A DNA stretch of 64,000 nucleotides from Siphlonurus alternatus (taxonomy: Eukaryota; Arthropoda; Insecta; Ephemeroptera; Siphlonuridae): NCBI GenBank assembly GCA_949825025.1, contig OX463784.1, positions 20,144,761 to 20,208,760 on the forward strand, given 5' to 3'. A program made the translations under genes and the position numbers. Below the pieces are notes generated by a model. That model ran no database searches, was not told where the DNA came from, and saw only the letters and a list, made by a program, of their open reading frames with translations. Shown piece after piece: positions 48,952 through 61,676 of this stretch (positions are counted from its first letter, which is position 1; each line of letters starts with the position of its first letter).

Positions 48952-49722
48952 CAGGGGTTAAGTTTATACAATTTTCAAGAAATTTTTCAATTTCATTTTA
49001 ACATGGAATTCTACTACAAATTTTCAGATTCATTCTCTATAAGGGTAGTTCTTTAAATTTACTTTTTAAGACTTTTCAAGTTGGTTCTTCAGCTACCCTG
49101 ACCTAAATATTTGAGTCGATACTTGTTGTACTAAAGTCACTTTAAAAACTTACAGGGAGTTTATTGGAAACTCGGTGCAAAAATATTTTTTAACATATAT
49201 TTTCCAAAGAAATATATGCCTGTACTTTTTTCAAATATCATTGGAATGTAAATTTTTCATTTAAGTCCTTGCAGTGCTGTTATTTGAACTCTGATTGATG
49301 TAGACTACTGTTGGCTATTTTAAGTTTAATTAACATATTTCATTGAGATATTTAGAAAAATTATTAAACAAAATAATGTTATTTTTAAACCAAGCATATG
49401 GATGGAACCTAATAGATTTTATTGTAAAAGTACTTAAAATATTAAAATTATAATAGTACAGGAATAAAACAACCTTTAATTGTAATTAAATTTTTATTAA
49501 TTAAATTATAAATATAAATTAATGCTTAAAAATAAAAATGTTTTTACTGTAGTTCTTATCATTTAACAATAATTTTCCTACCCTTCTTTATGAATAAAAA
49601 GAGTAAACTAAAATGAATTCGAAATTTTCCCTAAAATTTATATAACTTGTATCAAATGAATTTTATTCATGCATCATTATACATTTTTAAAATACTCATT
49701 TAAAAAAATATAATTCTTTTTA
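48952..49722. other. AT-rich DNA downstream of S2, nothing recognised
   Basis: No gene or repeat structure seen. It may include the missing S2 3' flank. Confidence 0.45.
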
Positions 49723-50103
49723 CGGAATAACCTGATGATTGAGACGAAAAAAAGTCATGGAAGAATCTTCTTCAAATTAACAAGGAAGACTTACAACAGT
49801 CTTTTTATAAGCCCTGATTTTTTACAGAATTTTTTAACTTTTGGATTATGAAATATATGCTCATCAAATTTGGTCGAAGATTTTGCAAATCTCGGCGACC
49901 AAGGCTTCGATCGCCGGTTCTTGGCATGTTCAAATTTGATGAGCATATATATTATATTTCATAATTAAGGGGCTGAAAAATTGTGGAAAAAATCAGGGCG
50001 TTAGGAAAACTATTTTTTTTAAAGTCTTCCAAGTTAATTTGAAGAAAATCTTTTGTTGACCTTTTTCCCATGTTAAATTTTAACAATTCTCAGGTTAAAC
50101 CTT
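49723..50103. mobile_element. Palindromic MITE (family J), copy 2, complete
   Basis: The left end GGAATAACCTGA and right end TCTCAGGTTAAACCTT are inverted. The arms pair through ATCTTCTTCAAATTAAC and ATATATGCTCATCAAATTTG. It supplies the right terminus missing from 39382-39744. Confidence 0.9.
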
Positions 50104-51529
50104 AAAGTAAGAGAAATTTTATTTTCACCAAAATTCGAAATTCATCTTGATTCTATGCAGATTTCCTATAATTGTATTTATGAGAAACTACTTTGCCTAG
50201 TATTTTCTTTAATTATTAATTAACTCAGCAACATGAGTAAAAAATCAAATGAAGATTTAAAAAACAATAATTTATAAATCTATAAGGCGGTTGCATGAGC
50301 AACGCAATCAGTCTACTTTACAGGGGCTGAGTGAAAACATGCGCGCGCATTCTGCCATGCCGGTGGAGTGGTAGAGAACTCTGCATGCAGGCAAAAGATT
50401 AAAAAAATACATTATAAATTATTTAAAATGAAAATAAAAAATGTGAGGTGAACAAAATGTTTAAAATAAAATTTACAAACTTTTGCTCATCTCAGAATTT
50501 AGAATCTTTTCTTTATATATTTTGTAATATTTTTTTTAATATTTTCTCCTATGCTTATACATTGCGGAGTTCCACCAGGCCACCATCGACGACTGGCGGA
50601 ATACTGTTGAAACTCCCGATCCAAGGTCACACTGACGTCACACGCAAGCGCCTAATAGATGTAACATACAACGCTATTTTTTTTAAAAGTACATAATATT
50701 CATATTACAATCAAAATTTATTAGTTGTTATAAATATAATAATATTTAGGAGATGTGAAAATTCACACTCAATTTTTCCAACCCCTTGAGAACGTAAGAC
50801 GCAAGCCCGCACAACACGTCTGTATGAAAAGTTGCATAACGTTTTTGGCAGCAGGCGCAGAGTACAAAATGGCGGCTATCAAAAATAAAGATAAATTTGG
50901 GCAAATATTAATGTTAGATTTGAAATGAATATTTAATAGTTAATACATCTATGTTGAAATATTAAAAATATAATTTTCAGGCAATTTATTGTTACCGAAT
51001 ATTATATTGATAGGTAATGAATTCGTAAATATAAAGCAAAGTTAATTATTTAAAAACTACAACAAATTCCCAACACCAAAACAAAATACTTATATTATGA
51101 TTTTAGCTAAATATGATGATTTTATAGTTATTAATCGAAAGGAAATTAATAAAATGTAGATAATATAGACTATTTCTACTAATTTATTTTTTATTTACTG
51201 TGCGGAGCACATACACTATGGTATGGGGGGGGGGAGGGGAAGGCTATGGCTCTAACTGAGGATTAATTAAGCGGACAAGCAAGAATAACGCTATGAAAAA
51301 AAAAAAAAATTTTTTGATTCCTTATCAATCAAGAAATAATTATTACAACAGTATATTACAATAAATCAGTAAAGTCTGCTTGCTTGTCGTAATATGATCC
51401 ATTTCGTGACCAAATAATAAAAAAAGAATCTATAAAGAGCCGCGAGCACTCTTGCTGCAATATCAAACATCACAGTCCCAGCAGTTTGCCACCGCCTGAC
51501 AACCACAGACACTACACAAGCACTCAATG
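50104..51529. other. Intergenic DNA with scattered GC-richer patches
   Basis: Patches at about 50330-50400, 50560-50650 and 50770-50880 look like old repeat debris. No frame with splice or domain support. A poly-G run is at about 51226. Confidence 0.4.
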
Positions 51530-51537
51530 GTTGGCAG

Positions 51538-51713
51538 CAGGCGCGGATCCAAGGGGGGGGGCGATGGGGGCGATCGCCCCCCCCCCCAAAAGGTCCCAAA
51601 ATACATTGAAGGTATTACCACCCCCCACCCATCGCCCCCCCTCCCACTCCAAAATTTAACATTGCGGGATAGGGCACCGCCCCCCCCAAAGCCGCGGGCT
51701 GGATCCGCCCTTG
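51538..51713. mobile_element. hAT-type MITE, 176 bp, with perfect 8-bp target duplication
   Basis: Ends CAGGCGCGGATCCA and TGGATCCGCCCTTG, flanked on both sides by GTTGGCAG (51530-51537 and 51714-51721). The interior matches 16170-16343. G- and C-runs dominate its ends. Confidence 0.95.
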
Positions 51714-52196
51714 GTTGGCAGGACTGTTTTTTTTTTTTTACATATCGGAGAGTGGACACCTTTTTCAAGGCGCCCACATGACCAGTGTATCTTGCGATAA
51801 CGACATGTTTGTCAGGTGGTCTAACGCTGGAGACCTCACTCCCTGTCGCTGTTGGACCGGCTGTTACACCAGCAAGGTACATTATAATAGACCATAGCTT
51901 TATGGCAGCATAACCATCACTATTCACGACTTGATTAGTCATAAATAGTGTGTTTTTGCTATATATATAACATAAGAAAAAACGTAAAGAAATCTAAATA
52001 AATATATAATGTGTACGGTAATGGTGTGCATTTATATACCATTAATTAATAAATATTATTTTGTAATTTTAATATTAAATCTACTGGTAAAAATATTTCA
52101 AAATATAGTCCACAATGTTTTGGTAGGTCTATGTTTACTATATAATTCATAATATTTATTGCTTTTCGATTGTACATATTAACAATATAAGCACGT

Positions 52197-52361
52197 ATAT
52201 TATGGTAGTGTCACGGATTTGAATTTTCAAAATTGTTTTGCAAATGGTTCCAAACGGATATTTTATTTGAATACATGATAAATGGATGCTACGTCACAGC
52301 CATTAGCGCAAATCTGATTGGCTGAGCCTAATATATGGATCTTATCCGTGTCACTATAATA
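52197..52361. mobile_element. Short inverted-repeat element (family R)
   Basis: TATTATGGTAGTGTCACGGAT at the left (20 bp after trimming) resembles the complement of ATCCGTGTCACTATAATA at the right. The interior is not palindromic. Confidence 0.6.
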
Positions 52362-52539
52362 CCTCTGATCGGTCTCTAGTTTCCTTGTAAAGTCTTACAA
52401 CTTGTTTTCTAATCTGGTTATCACACAGCCTTTAAAGGTAAATATTTATTAAATTATAAATTTTATTATTTAATAATAAGTTTTCTGGAATAAAGAAATA
52501 TATTAATGTCCTGTACGTTTTTCACTTTCCTTGAAATAT

Positions 52540-53880
52540 AATTCTTTCATTTTAGTGTTTTCTCAGACTTGTGAAAACCTTAATCTGCTATTAATATTTA
52601 TTATGGATATTAATTAATTTTTAATTTAATTAATTTGAGAATTCTAGTAAAATATATATTATAGAATTATTAATTAGTGTGAAGGTGTTTTCTTACTTTT
52701 TGTCAAACCCATGAAAGGTATACAGCCTTCAATTTAGCTTAGCATTATATTAATGTTAATTGTAATAATTTTAATATGACTTTATTTGAGTGTATATTTT
52801 TATGAATGAAATTATAAATTATCGTGAATAATTTTATTATTTGAAGTAAATTTATATAAAATAACAACAAAATAAAATAAATAAAACAAATTCATAATAT
52901 AATGTGTATATTATATTATATAATATAATATATACCGTGATTTGACATTAACTTCAAACAAAAATTGTTAAGAAAATTGTAATGAATCCAATGAATTCCA
53001 ATCTTTCTCAAAATAAAAATTATGCATGATTTCAATTCAAATATTAATAAATGAATGCATCATATAGGGAGTCTTCTTGATATTTTTATGGGAAATTGGA
53101 TTCGAGATTTTATTTAATAAAAAACGGCTTTGTTTATTTATTAATTTTTTATTTAGAACAACTGGTTGTACAAGCAACATGGTTCACGTCAAAAACTGAA
53201 AGTAAAAAATTATTAAACATAACATGCAACATACAAATTCATTTAATCAAGCATACAAAATTAAAATGAGAAACATCATAAAAAGAGTCAATTATTAACA
53301 GGTACATTATTTAAAACACTTTCACTAATTTTATTGCTAAAAAAAGATTTCACTGAATACAACTATTTTTCAATCAATATATTTTTTAAGCTATTTTTAA
53401 AGACAGCATCACTTTCAATACTTCTGATACTATTTGGCAAAAAATCATAAATTTTTTCGGTTTGAAAGAAAGCACTCTTCTCAAACTGAGCAGAGTTATA
53501 TGTCTCTCTGTAGCAACTTTAACCTCGAGTCATAGAATATCGCTATACATGTCCTTCATTTCAGGTCAGCTATTACACTATTAGTTGACGTGTTTTGTTT
53601 TAAATCGTGGATTTTTGTAGGTAAGGGCCCACCACAACGCATTCACTGAAACTTTTTTTTTCCGAGAACCTATGTAATAATTTTGATTTTGGTTCTATAT
53701 GGATGACTATAAAAAATACATTATTATTTTTTTTTTTTGTAGTATTTTTTCACTTTAAACAGTTTTTCTGTCCTTCCCTATGTATATAAATATACAGATC
53801 CAGTAATAAAAAACAGTACCCCTGGAAGTAATGCAATTTACATAATTATATGTAATTCCATACGATAATTTTTTTCAAAT
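52540..53880. repeat. Paralogous flank segment, copy 1 (with LINE insert)
   Basis: Diverged but collinear with 60740-61600: shared runs include TGAAAACCTT, ACTAAAATATATATTAT-like, AAACCCAT(G)AAAGGGTAT-like, ATTAAATTATAAATTA-like, GAGTCATAGAA, TTAAATCGTGGA and GAGAACC. It lies downstream of S2 just as the other lies downstream of S3, supporting a tandem duplication of gene plus 3' flank. Confidence 0.65.
53128..53522 (-). mobile_element. LINE 3' fragment (reverse transcriptase C terminus)
   Basis: On minus, an open stretch from about 53520 to the TAG at 53363-53365 reads ...YRETYNSAQF then SAFFQTEKIYDFLPNSIRSI and ends in FKNSLKNILIEK. This is the usual C-terminal end of non-LTR retrotransposon polymerases (the LPNSIR and FK..LK pattern). 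A 3' UTR and an A-rich tail (AATAAATAAAC) follow to about 53128. It is 5'-truncated. The paralogous segment at about 61284-61300 lacks it. Confidence 0.85.
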
Positions 53881-54892
53881 ATTATGCTTACTGTAACTAA
53901 AAAAGGAAAGAAAAATAAGATCTCTATAATCTATATATATATTATTTAACTAATAACACAATAAAAATTACACCAGATGGCATATAATTATTAATTATAT
54001 GTATCATAAAATATGATAGGTATAAATTATTGAAGTTCAAAAGTTGGGTTTAACGGTGGTAACAATTAAATATGTTTCTATTACTGAAGCAATGCAAACT
54101 TTTGTTTCTATTAAAAATTAATGTATTTTTTTTAATGCAATAAAATATTATTATACCTTCATATAAAATTTACTTTATTGAAATATTTTTTACCTCTGAT
54201 TTGAAGCACTTAATTTCTCCGTCGCTTTGCATGATAAATTAATGAAATATTATTTATATAATAAAAAATAATTACAATTATAATTACTATTTCGTGCTTG
54301 ATGATTTACAATTTAAATATAATAATATTTAAGGATAAATTTCAGTACATTGATAAATCGCAATCGGCGCGCCTGCATGAATGCAACAAGATTTGCAGGG
54401 AAATTAATAAAACTCCCCATTAATAGGCGGTATACAAATTTTGAAGCGAATCTGTCTTATCAATTTTGTGAAAACTTAGGTAGAAGTTTAACATTGACCT
54501 TATGGACGAAAACCAGAAATGAAGCTGTTGTAAGAAAACTGCCAGACTAAATTTGCTCAAACCATGAGCGATTAAGTTTTAGAACATTCCAGTTTTTTTT
54601 TTAATTTATTTCATTGGGTTCCTTTACAGGAATATATTCTTTGACTCCAGCAGTAATTAATATTAATAAAATATTAAAAAATGCAACTTTTTTTTTTTTT
54701 TTTTTTTATTTTTTTAAATATTTTACACTTTTCTACAATAACGTCAGACATTATAAGTTTTGTTCCTAAATACACAGTCAGAAAGAACCGATTTTTGTTT
54801 ATGATTCTTGAAATGTGTTTGAAATGGAAATGTATAACAGAAGGCTCTTCAATAAAAATCGATTCTTTCTGATTGTGTATATATTTACGAAC
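53881..54892. other. AT-rich intergenic DNA
   Basis: Poly-T tracts and no supported gene. The 66-codon frame at 54350 has no recognisable feature. Confidence 0.4.
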
Positions 54893-55217
54893 AAACCTAA
54901 CGTTTTCGAAATACGCAATGAAGAAAAGGAAACATAAATTACAAGAGTGCACGACACAGAGCATGCAAAATTAATGAAACAAACTATTTTGTTGCGATAA
55001 AACTTAATATTTTTTTAAGACAACTCCCTAGTAAAAGACATTTTGTATTGTTTTTTACTTTCTGTTACATGTTTTGTTCCCCCCACAAAAGTATGAAGGA
55101 CATTCAATGCATTTTTGTATAATTATATCTTATACACAGCGCATGATACTAAACTTATCTTTGACATTTCCTTTTTTCATTTCATTGCTCACATCGAAAA
55201 CATGTCTGACGTTGTTT
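54893..55217. repeat. Imperfect palindrome upstream of S3
   Basis: Related to 43275-43742: the left arm has AAGAAAAGGAAACAT and GAGCATGCAAAATTAATGAAA, the right arm TTGACATTTCCTTTTTTC and TGTCTGACGTTGTTTGC. Confidence 0.6.
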
Positions 55218-55242
55218 GCATATAAAATAACATTCCTTTACC

Positions 55243-55477
55243 CCAACTACAGTAAAATTTATTTGATTTTCCCTTCGAAAGTAGCCGGAAGTGTGAAATT
55301 TGCAGCTATTGTATTTGTTATTAAGCTTTAAAATGTTGCATGGAGATTTGTAGTATAGAAGTACTGATCTATGTGTGAAATTTCAATGCTCAAATACGAA
55401 TAGGAAGGCCAGAAACCTCTCACTTTCGGAGGGAACATTACATAAATTTGACTATAACTAATTTTTACAAGCGACTC
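55243..55477. mobile_element. Palindromic MITE (family O), copy 2
   Basis: ACTACAGTAAAATTTATTTG and the inverted CATAAATTTGACTATAACT-type end, with AAAGTAGCCGGAAGTG inside, as in 24842-25050. A further GTAGCCGGAAGT fragment is at 60309. Confidence 0.75.
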
Positions 55478-56186
55478 AGCGGCTCTTCGAGGAAATGACC
55501 AAACAAAATGTATTAACATGTTTTACCTTTCAAACAAAAAAATATAATAATAAATTAATTGAAATGCTTTATGAGGGTATTATTAATGTATTACTTTTGT
55601 CAAAGTCATATTGTTTTAGCCTTTTAGTTAATGGACATCATTGAAGATGTGAAATGTATTTTCTTCTTTCTTCATTCAAATATAATATTTACAAAAAATG
55701 ATTTAGAGCTGTAGGTTGATTTAAAAATGCATGTAATTGAGGTTTTGATGCATAATAGAATATTACATTTTTGCTAAATTTGAAAAATCTGTCACCAATA
55801 AGGCTATATTGTTATATAACCTTGGTTGATCTGTATAATAAAATGACCAATTAAAAATATACAGAATTATAGTAAAACTTTGTTTTCAATTACTTATTTT
55901 AAATTATATATTAATAAGTTATTTATTTCTTGCAGTAACAAAATTTGATTACTTTCAAAGGATCAAAATGCCGTAAAAATTAAATAATTTGAATTCGCGT
56001 TAAAAAAGCTAACTACTGCCAAAATAGTAACAATCATAATTCATTCAAAGCCAGCATCATTCGTTCAAGTAGAAAGTAGAAAATGTCTCAAATTGTGTAA
56101 ATACTAAAATTTAAAATAAAAATTTTAATTTTGTTGTTTTTAAAAACACACCGTTTTGAAAAAAACGAGTATGTTCATCAAACTTA

Positions 56187-56296
56187 TTAATTGCGTTCAT
56201 ACACGAACGGAGGGTGGGGAGTACAGTATATATAACACTGAAAGTTGGTGCCACATTTCACCTTTCCATTAAGTCTCCTCAGACGAGAGGCTTGTC
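56187..56296 (+). promoter_or_regulatory. Conserved promoter and leader of S3
   Basis: From ATTAATTGCGTTCATAC to the ATG, with TATATATAA at 56227-56235. About three differences from S1. Confidence 0.85.
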
Positions 56297-57816
56297 ATGA
56301 AGGAAAGTCGCAGGCTGGTGGTGCTCGCCGCCATCTTGGTGGTCATCGCTACCGTCGGTGAGTGTTGGAATACACTTAAAAAATTGAGTGTAGAATAGGA
56401 AATTAAATATCTTTGTTGCATTTTAGTTTTTATCAATCCTAGTCCTAACCAACGTCTTCTGCAGGTTGTTTATTTTTTATATGTCTGTCTAGTGAAGGCA
56501 AAAACATGGGACCTTTGTTGAATTATGTGTTAACGGGACTTTACAATGTTAAAATTGAATATATTGACTAGCACCAACAATGCCATTACGTTTTATGCCC
56601 TGGTGTTTAAATCAGGTATTTTATTGTATCAGGGGATGACTGACGTTTCATATTGTGATCATTATGCATTAGAATGAAAAGTAATTTCAAAATTACTGTA
56701 CAAAAATATGGCCTTTAATTCTGGAGATTGATAAATGATAAACATGCATTTTTTTTTTTCTTATAGTCAGCCTAACACAATGATATACGTATTAAGTTTG
56801 GGGAGTGAGGAACATTTCTATCTTTTTTAGAGAACTCTTTTGGGAATCTGGCACAATAAAATATAAATGATTATATACTAAATACTATATGGTATTCTTA
56901 TTTACTCTTTGTTGTCAGATTAAATTTAAATGTAGAGAATTTTTAGGTGTAATTTAATACATTTCATGTCTCAAATTAAAAACAAATAGCAATAGACACT
57001 TATAAATAATATAATGAATTAAGTAGCTGGTTTAGAAAAAAAAGTACAAATCAGGAGCTATATAGCGCAAGATATGTAATTATATTTAATGTGTGATATA
57101 AACTTGCAAAATTATAAAATTAATTAAGCTATAATTAATAATTTTATAATTAAATTCTACTGTAATTTGGATTAAATTAAATTAATAAATAATACAACAA
57201 TATTTTCCACTCTAGGTCATGTTTCTGCTACAAGAAATAACACCAAAAAGGTAAAATTAAATACATTAATTATTATTATTAATTTATATATATTTTTTTT
57301 TGTACACTATTGCATGATTACTGTATATTAATAAAAAACCTTGAATTCTGTAATTTTAATTTTCCAATATATTTTTTAACTTCCCGACACCATTAAAATC
57401 GTATTGCAAAATGATCAAAATGATGTGACGTTATGTTACTGAAAATATTTAAACACAGTAAGAGATTTTGAATGAATGTGATGCACAGACTCTGTTCCTT
57501 CGATTTGAAGCCTGTTTTTATGGTTATAAAAATATATATATAATAGGTTTATTTTTATAGGTTTATAAAAATCTGACACAAATGCCTAAGATCCTTAACT
57601 CAAGGTTGGCCAAATTAGCAACAAAAATTGCTTGCAAGGTGTCCATTTTTGCACTATAGACAAAATCCATGCACTTTTTTACCATGCACTTTTAAAACCA
57701 TTTTTTATGTACTAAAATTTTAATTATACAGGAAACTTGTACTTTGAACAAATTTATCCAGTTAGTTTCTCGTTTAACTTGAAAATGAGGTAAATTATAA
57801 TATTATGTTGCCGCAT

Positions 57817-57895
<79 letters not shown>

Positions 57896-59523
57896 ACTGA
57901 AATCAACAGCAGTCTAATAGCACGATTACAATTTAAACTAAAAAATACATAGTATATAAAATAATGACCATGGAGAAAATGGGCTGTTTTGATTTTTTTT
58001 TTTCCATAGACTTAACTAGTGCTCCAAATATTATTTATAATATAAAATGTGCAAAATATTTTAATCTTTTAATACAATGTGTTATATTTCAGCTTTCAAC
58101 CGCAACCAAGAGGCTTTTTGAAATGAAAGCCAATGAAATTAATTTCAACATTCCTGAAGTCAGTTCTTCATCAAGATCAATTATTGATGATCTTTATGCA
58201 ATCCTGGATCAACTGAGGAAAACGTTGGAAACTTTAATTTTTGGGTCGACATCTGCTGGCAGAAGAGCAACAACCACAACCCCTACAACAACAGTTGGTA
58301 CCACTGTAGATCCATTAATAGAGGATGTAAAGTGTGCTGCAACAATTGCAATTGATGATTTCCTATCAGAAAATGATAAGTCTTTGGCAAAAATTAATAT
58401 TTTTCAGCAAGTAACGGAGCCTTTATTAATGAACTATTACAACAATGTAGCTAGATTGGCAACAGAGGCAGATTTTTGGAGTGATGGAATATGTAGTTCT
58501 TTTTTACTAATGTTACGTCGTTGGATATATGTCAATACTTATGTCATTGCAACTTCTCTGAATTTTTATATATCTCTATCTAAAAATGTTGAAAATTCTG
58601 GTAAAAGTATCGTTGTAGAATTAAATAATACAATTCACTCAAATAACACTGAAATATGTAAAATAAAACAATTAACAGATATACTTATACTACAAACAAG
58701 ACATATTAAATATTTTGGAAACATAATTGAAATTCAGGTACAAAATAATTTTTCTTATGTACCAATTTATGCAGATTTAATTATTAAATTTACATTATGT
58801 TTTTGTCCACATAATTCTGCAACAACAACCTCATCAACTCCTATTACAACTTCTGATTTTCCATTTACCAATTCAGAATTTAGTACTAATTCTACCACTG
58901 ATACAACATGCATATACGACATATACACAACAGAAATAATTACCACTGAACCAACTACTACATTAGATCCAATATCAGATTTTAATAATGCCGTTGATAA
59001 AGCTAATACGTTATTATACGATTTTGAAGCTGCATACTCTATAAAAAACTTATTATATAATATAAACTTTTTTGAGTACATATCAAAAATTAAAAATCAA
59101 TCATTACAGAATTATGATGGAATTAAAAGTGAAATTAATCAATACTCATATAATTCAAGTGTAGGAAGTATGTGTTATGAATTTGCAGAATTAAGTAACA
59201 TTATTTTATTTCGTGAAACCGTTGATGCAGTTACAAAAACGGATGTAGCCGTGGAACAGTTCAATTCATATTATGATATAGAAGGTATCAAATTTGATTT
59301 GGAAAATGCTATAAGTATAAATGATACTTGTAAGGTACGCAGTATAATTGGTGTAATTCAGACAACATTTTTATTTAAAAGTGAAATTTTGAACCATTTT
59401 ATTGATTATTATATAGATGTGTCATACAATGATTTGTTTTTAACTAGCAACAATATTACATATATAAATAAATTAACGCCACTTTTAAAAGATATTTGTG
59501 GCTTTAATAATTTCTTTGGTTAA
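56297..59523 (+). CDS. S3: secreted Thr-rich two-domain protein, unrecognised family
   Basis: Exons 56297-56357, 57216-57250 and 58093-59523 (61, 35 and 1,431 nt), 508 aa, stop TAA. The long open frame that begins at 57964 includes 129 nt of intron; a TTTCAG acceptor and the S1/S2 alignment place the exon start at 58093. The signal peptide is identical to S1, cleaved after about residue 25 (HVSA). Residues 33-85 are the conserved charged segment, 86-103 a Thr linker, 104-270 domain 1 (Cys165, Cys221, Cys268/270), 271-322 a Thr/Ser linker, and 323-505 domain 2 (Cys393, Cys445, Cys501). Both domains contain a matching ELNNTI..NNTEICKI or DLENAISINDTCKV motif, so they are probably an internal duplication. 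Many Asn-X-Ser/Thr sites and Thr runs predict glycosylation. Function is unknown. Confidence 0.9.
57819..57893. repeat. (TC)n microsatellite in S3 intron 2
   Basis: A perfect TC run of about 75 bp. Confidence 0.97.
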
Positions 59524-59714
59524 ATGAACACTTTTACTAAATGGACTGCTCAGCAATCTCTTTCATTTGGCCCATGGGCTGTTTGTTTTTTTGTTTTTGT
59601 TTTTTTTTTTTTTTTTTTTTTTTTGAAATTTTAACTATAATACTATAATATATAATTATGTATGGTATGATTTTTATAGTACTGTACATTCAGTGTCCAT
59701 GAAAGAGATAACAA

Positions 59715-59720
59715 AATAAA
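59715..59720 (+). terminator. Candidate polyadenylation signal of S3
   Basis: AATAAA about 190 bp after the stop codon, past a long poly-T tract (about 59598-59624). Confidence 0.5.
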
Positions 59721-59824
59721 AACTACCAACGTTATTTCATTTCAATGAACCAAAAGACACAATGTTATAGATAATTTGATTATATTTGTCAAAATGATAA
59801 TAATACAGACCATAAAACTTAATG

Positions 59825-60143
59825 TATTGGAGTATAGACCTCAAATTTTTCTATTACAGAAATGTATAGAGCGTGCAAACTTAATTATGTTTCCCTGATT
59901 TTTTTCAGTTTTTTTAGAGACCAGTAACTATTTTTAAAAAATTATTGAAAGTTCTTTTTGTGACGTCACTGCAAGTACTATCTTTATCTTAAGGAGCGGC
60001 GTCTCGTGACGTCACAAAAAGACATTTCAAATTTAAAAAAAAATGTTCCCGGGCTCTAAAAAATCTGAAAAAAATCAGGGTAGCATAACTTTGCACGCTC
60101 TATCCATTTCTGCAATAAAAAAAATTGAGGTCGATACTCCATT
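59825..60143. mobile_element. Foldback MITE (family C), copy 5
   Basis: Ends ATTGGAGTATAGACC and GGTCGATACTCCATT. The TGACGTCAC pair is present. The core is shortened. Confidence 0.9.
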
Positions 60144-60739
60144 GTTAATTTCATTAGAAAATTATATAAATAAGGTGCACATTAAACAATCATTATTTTT
60201 TCAACTAAAATGATTTTTTTTTCTTAAAATTTAATCATAAACATTAATATTATTACAATTATTTGGATAAAGCAGTCATTTTTTTTTATATTTTTCCCTA
60301 AAAAAAAGTAGCCGGAAGTTATTGGTCTGAGGTTTAAAAAGAAGTTTATTAATTAAGAATAATATAAGAACTTCAATAAAATAAAATTTCAAATCGATGA
60401 AGCTGCGATAATTTTGAAAAATAAAAAGAATTTCACTAAAAAATGAATAATAATAATACCCCATTTGAATCTACACTATATATTTATAGCTTTACATTAT
60501 AACACTCGCATGATTAAGCTAGCATTTGTGAATTTGTGAATATTTATACATAAATTCATTTTACTTTTGAGATAAAATGAAAAAAAGTTTTTATCAATTT
60601 TAATTAACAATATTGTATGATCAAATGTTTACAAATAAAAAATATATCTTATTAGGGTGGTGGGTTATTTTGTTATTTTATTCGCATATACGGTATCATT
60701 CGCACCCTGATTTTTGAAAACCAAGGACTTTGTATATAA

Positions 60740-61600
60740 CCTCATACATACAGAATCCTTGGTGAAAACCTTGATTTGCCTTTAATAAAATTGTCTCTAT
60801 TTAAGAATTTTACTAAAATATATATTATATAAGTTACATTAGGGTGAAGTTGTTGGCTTATCTTTGCAAACCCATAAAGGGTATTACATACAATAAAAGT
60901 ATGTTTAGAAGATTTCATTGTAAAAACAAAATAATTTGGAAAAATATTATATTAGTGTAGTAAATAAATATACCTTTATTTGAATGTATGTTTCTATGAA
61001 TTAAATTATAAATTACCTTGCGCATTTTTATTATTTAAAGTAAATTTAACTACAACAAACAAACTGTATATTATATAAGTTATAAATAAATACATATATA
61101 ATAGTATAAACCATAAAATTATGGTGATATTTCATGACTTAAATCAAAAACTGTTAGAAAACTGTTTCGAACTTAAACGCCCTGAAAATAAAATTAAGAA
61201 AATCTTCAGTATATATCGAGTATTTTTTGTGTATTTTTTTACGGGAATTTGGATTTTAGACTAAATATTTTTTAAACGGTTTCAGTTAATATACAGTTCG
61301 AGTCATAGAACATCGCTTATTATTCTTTCCTATCACTTAACGTGTTTCTGTTAAATCGTGGAGTTTAGTAGGCAAGACCCCATGTGAACAACAAAAACAA
61401 CACTTTCACTCTGACTTTGGATTTTTTTTATGGAGAACCAATGGAATTATTTTGGTTCAATATGGTCGGAGTACCATCTAAAAAATGCTATCTTTTTTTC
61501 TGGTGATGTTAAAAGCAGTTTTCTTATCCTTTATATTCTAATAACAATACAGATTATACAGTACTAAAATATGGTTTAACATGCAATTTCGTGATAACTT
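60740..61600. repeat. Paralogous flank segment, copy 2 (empty site)
   Basis: Collinear with 52540-53880 but shorter; it lacks the LINE fragment present there. Confidence 0.65.
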
Positions 61601-61676
61601 TTTATTATATATTGATTCACAATTAATATATAGTACTGTTATATTAAAGCTTAAAAAATAAAAAGGAGACAGTATT

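Noticed and set aside
51463..51942. 159-codon minus-strand frame as a gene
   Set aside because: It runs through a hAT MITE with clear 8-bp target duplications; the flanking parts show no recognisable domain or splice support.
57964..58092. First 43 codons of the long S3 open frame as the true N terminus
   Set aside because: This part is intron: a TTTCAG acceptor at 58087-58092, and alignment with S1 and S2 places the exon start at 58093, with a proper signal peptide supplied by exons 1 and 2.
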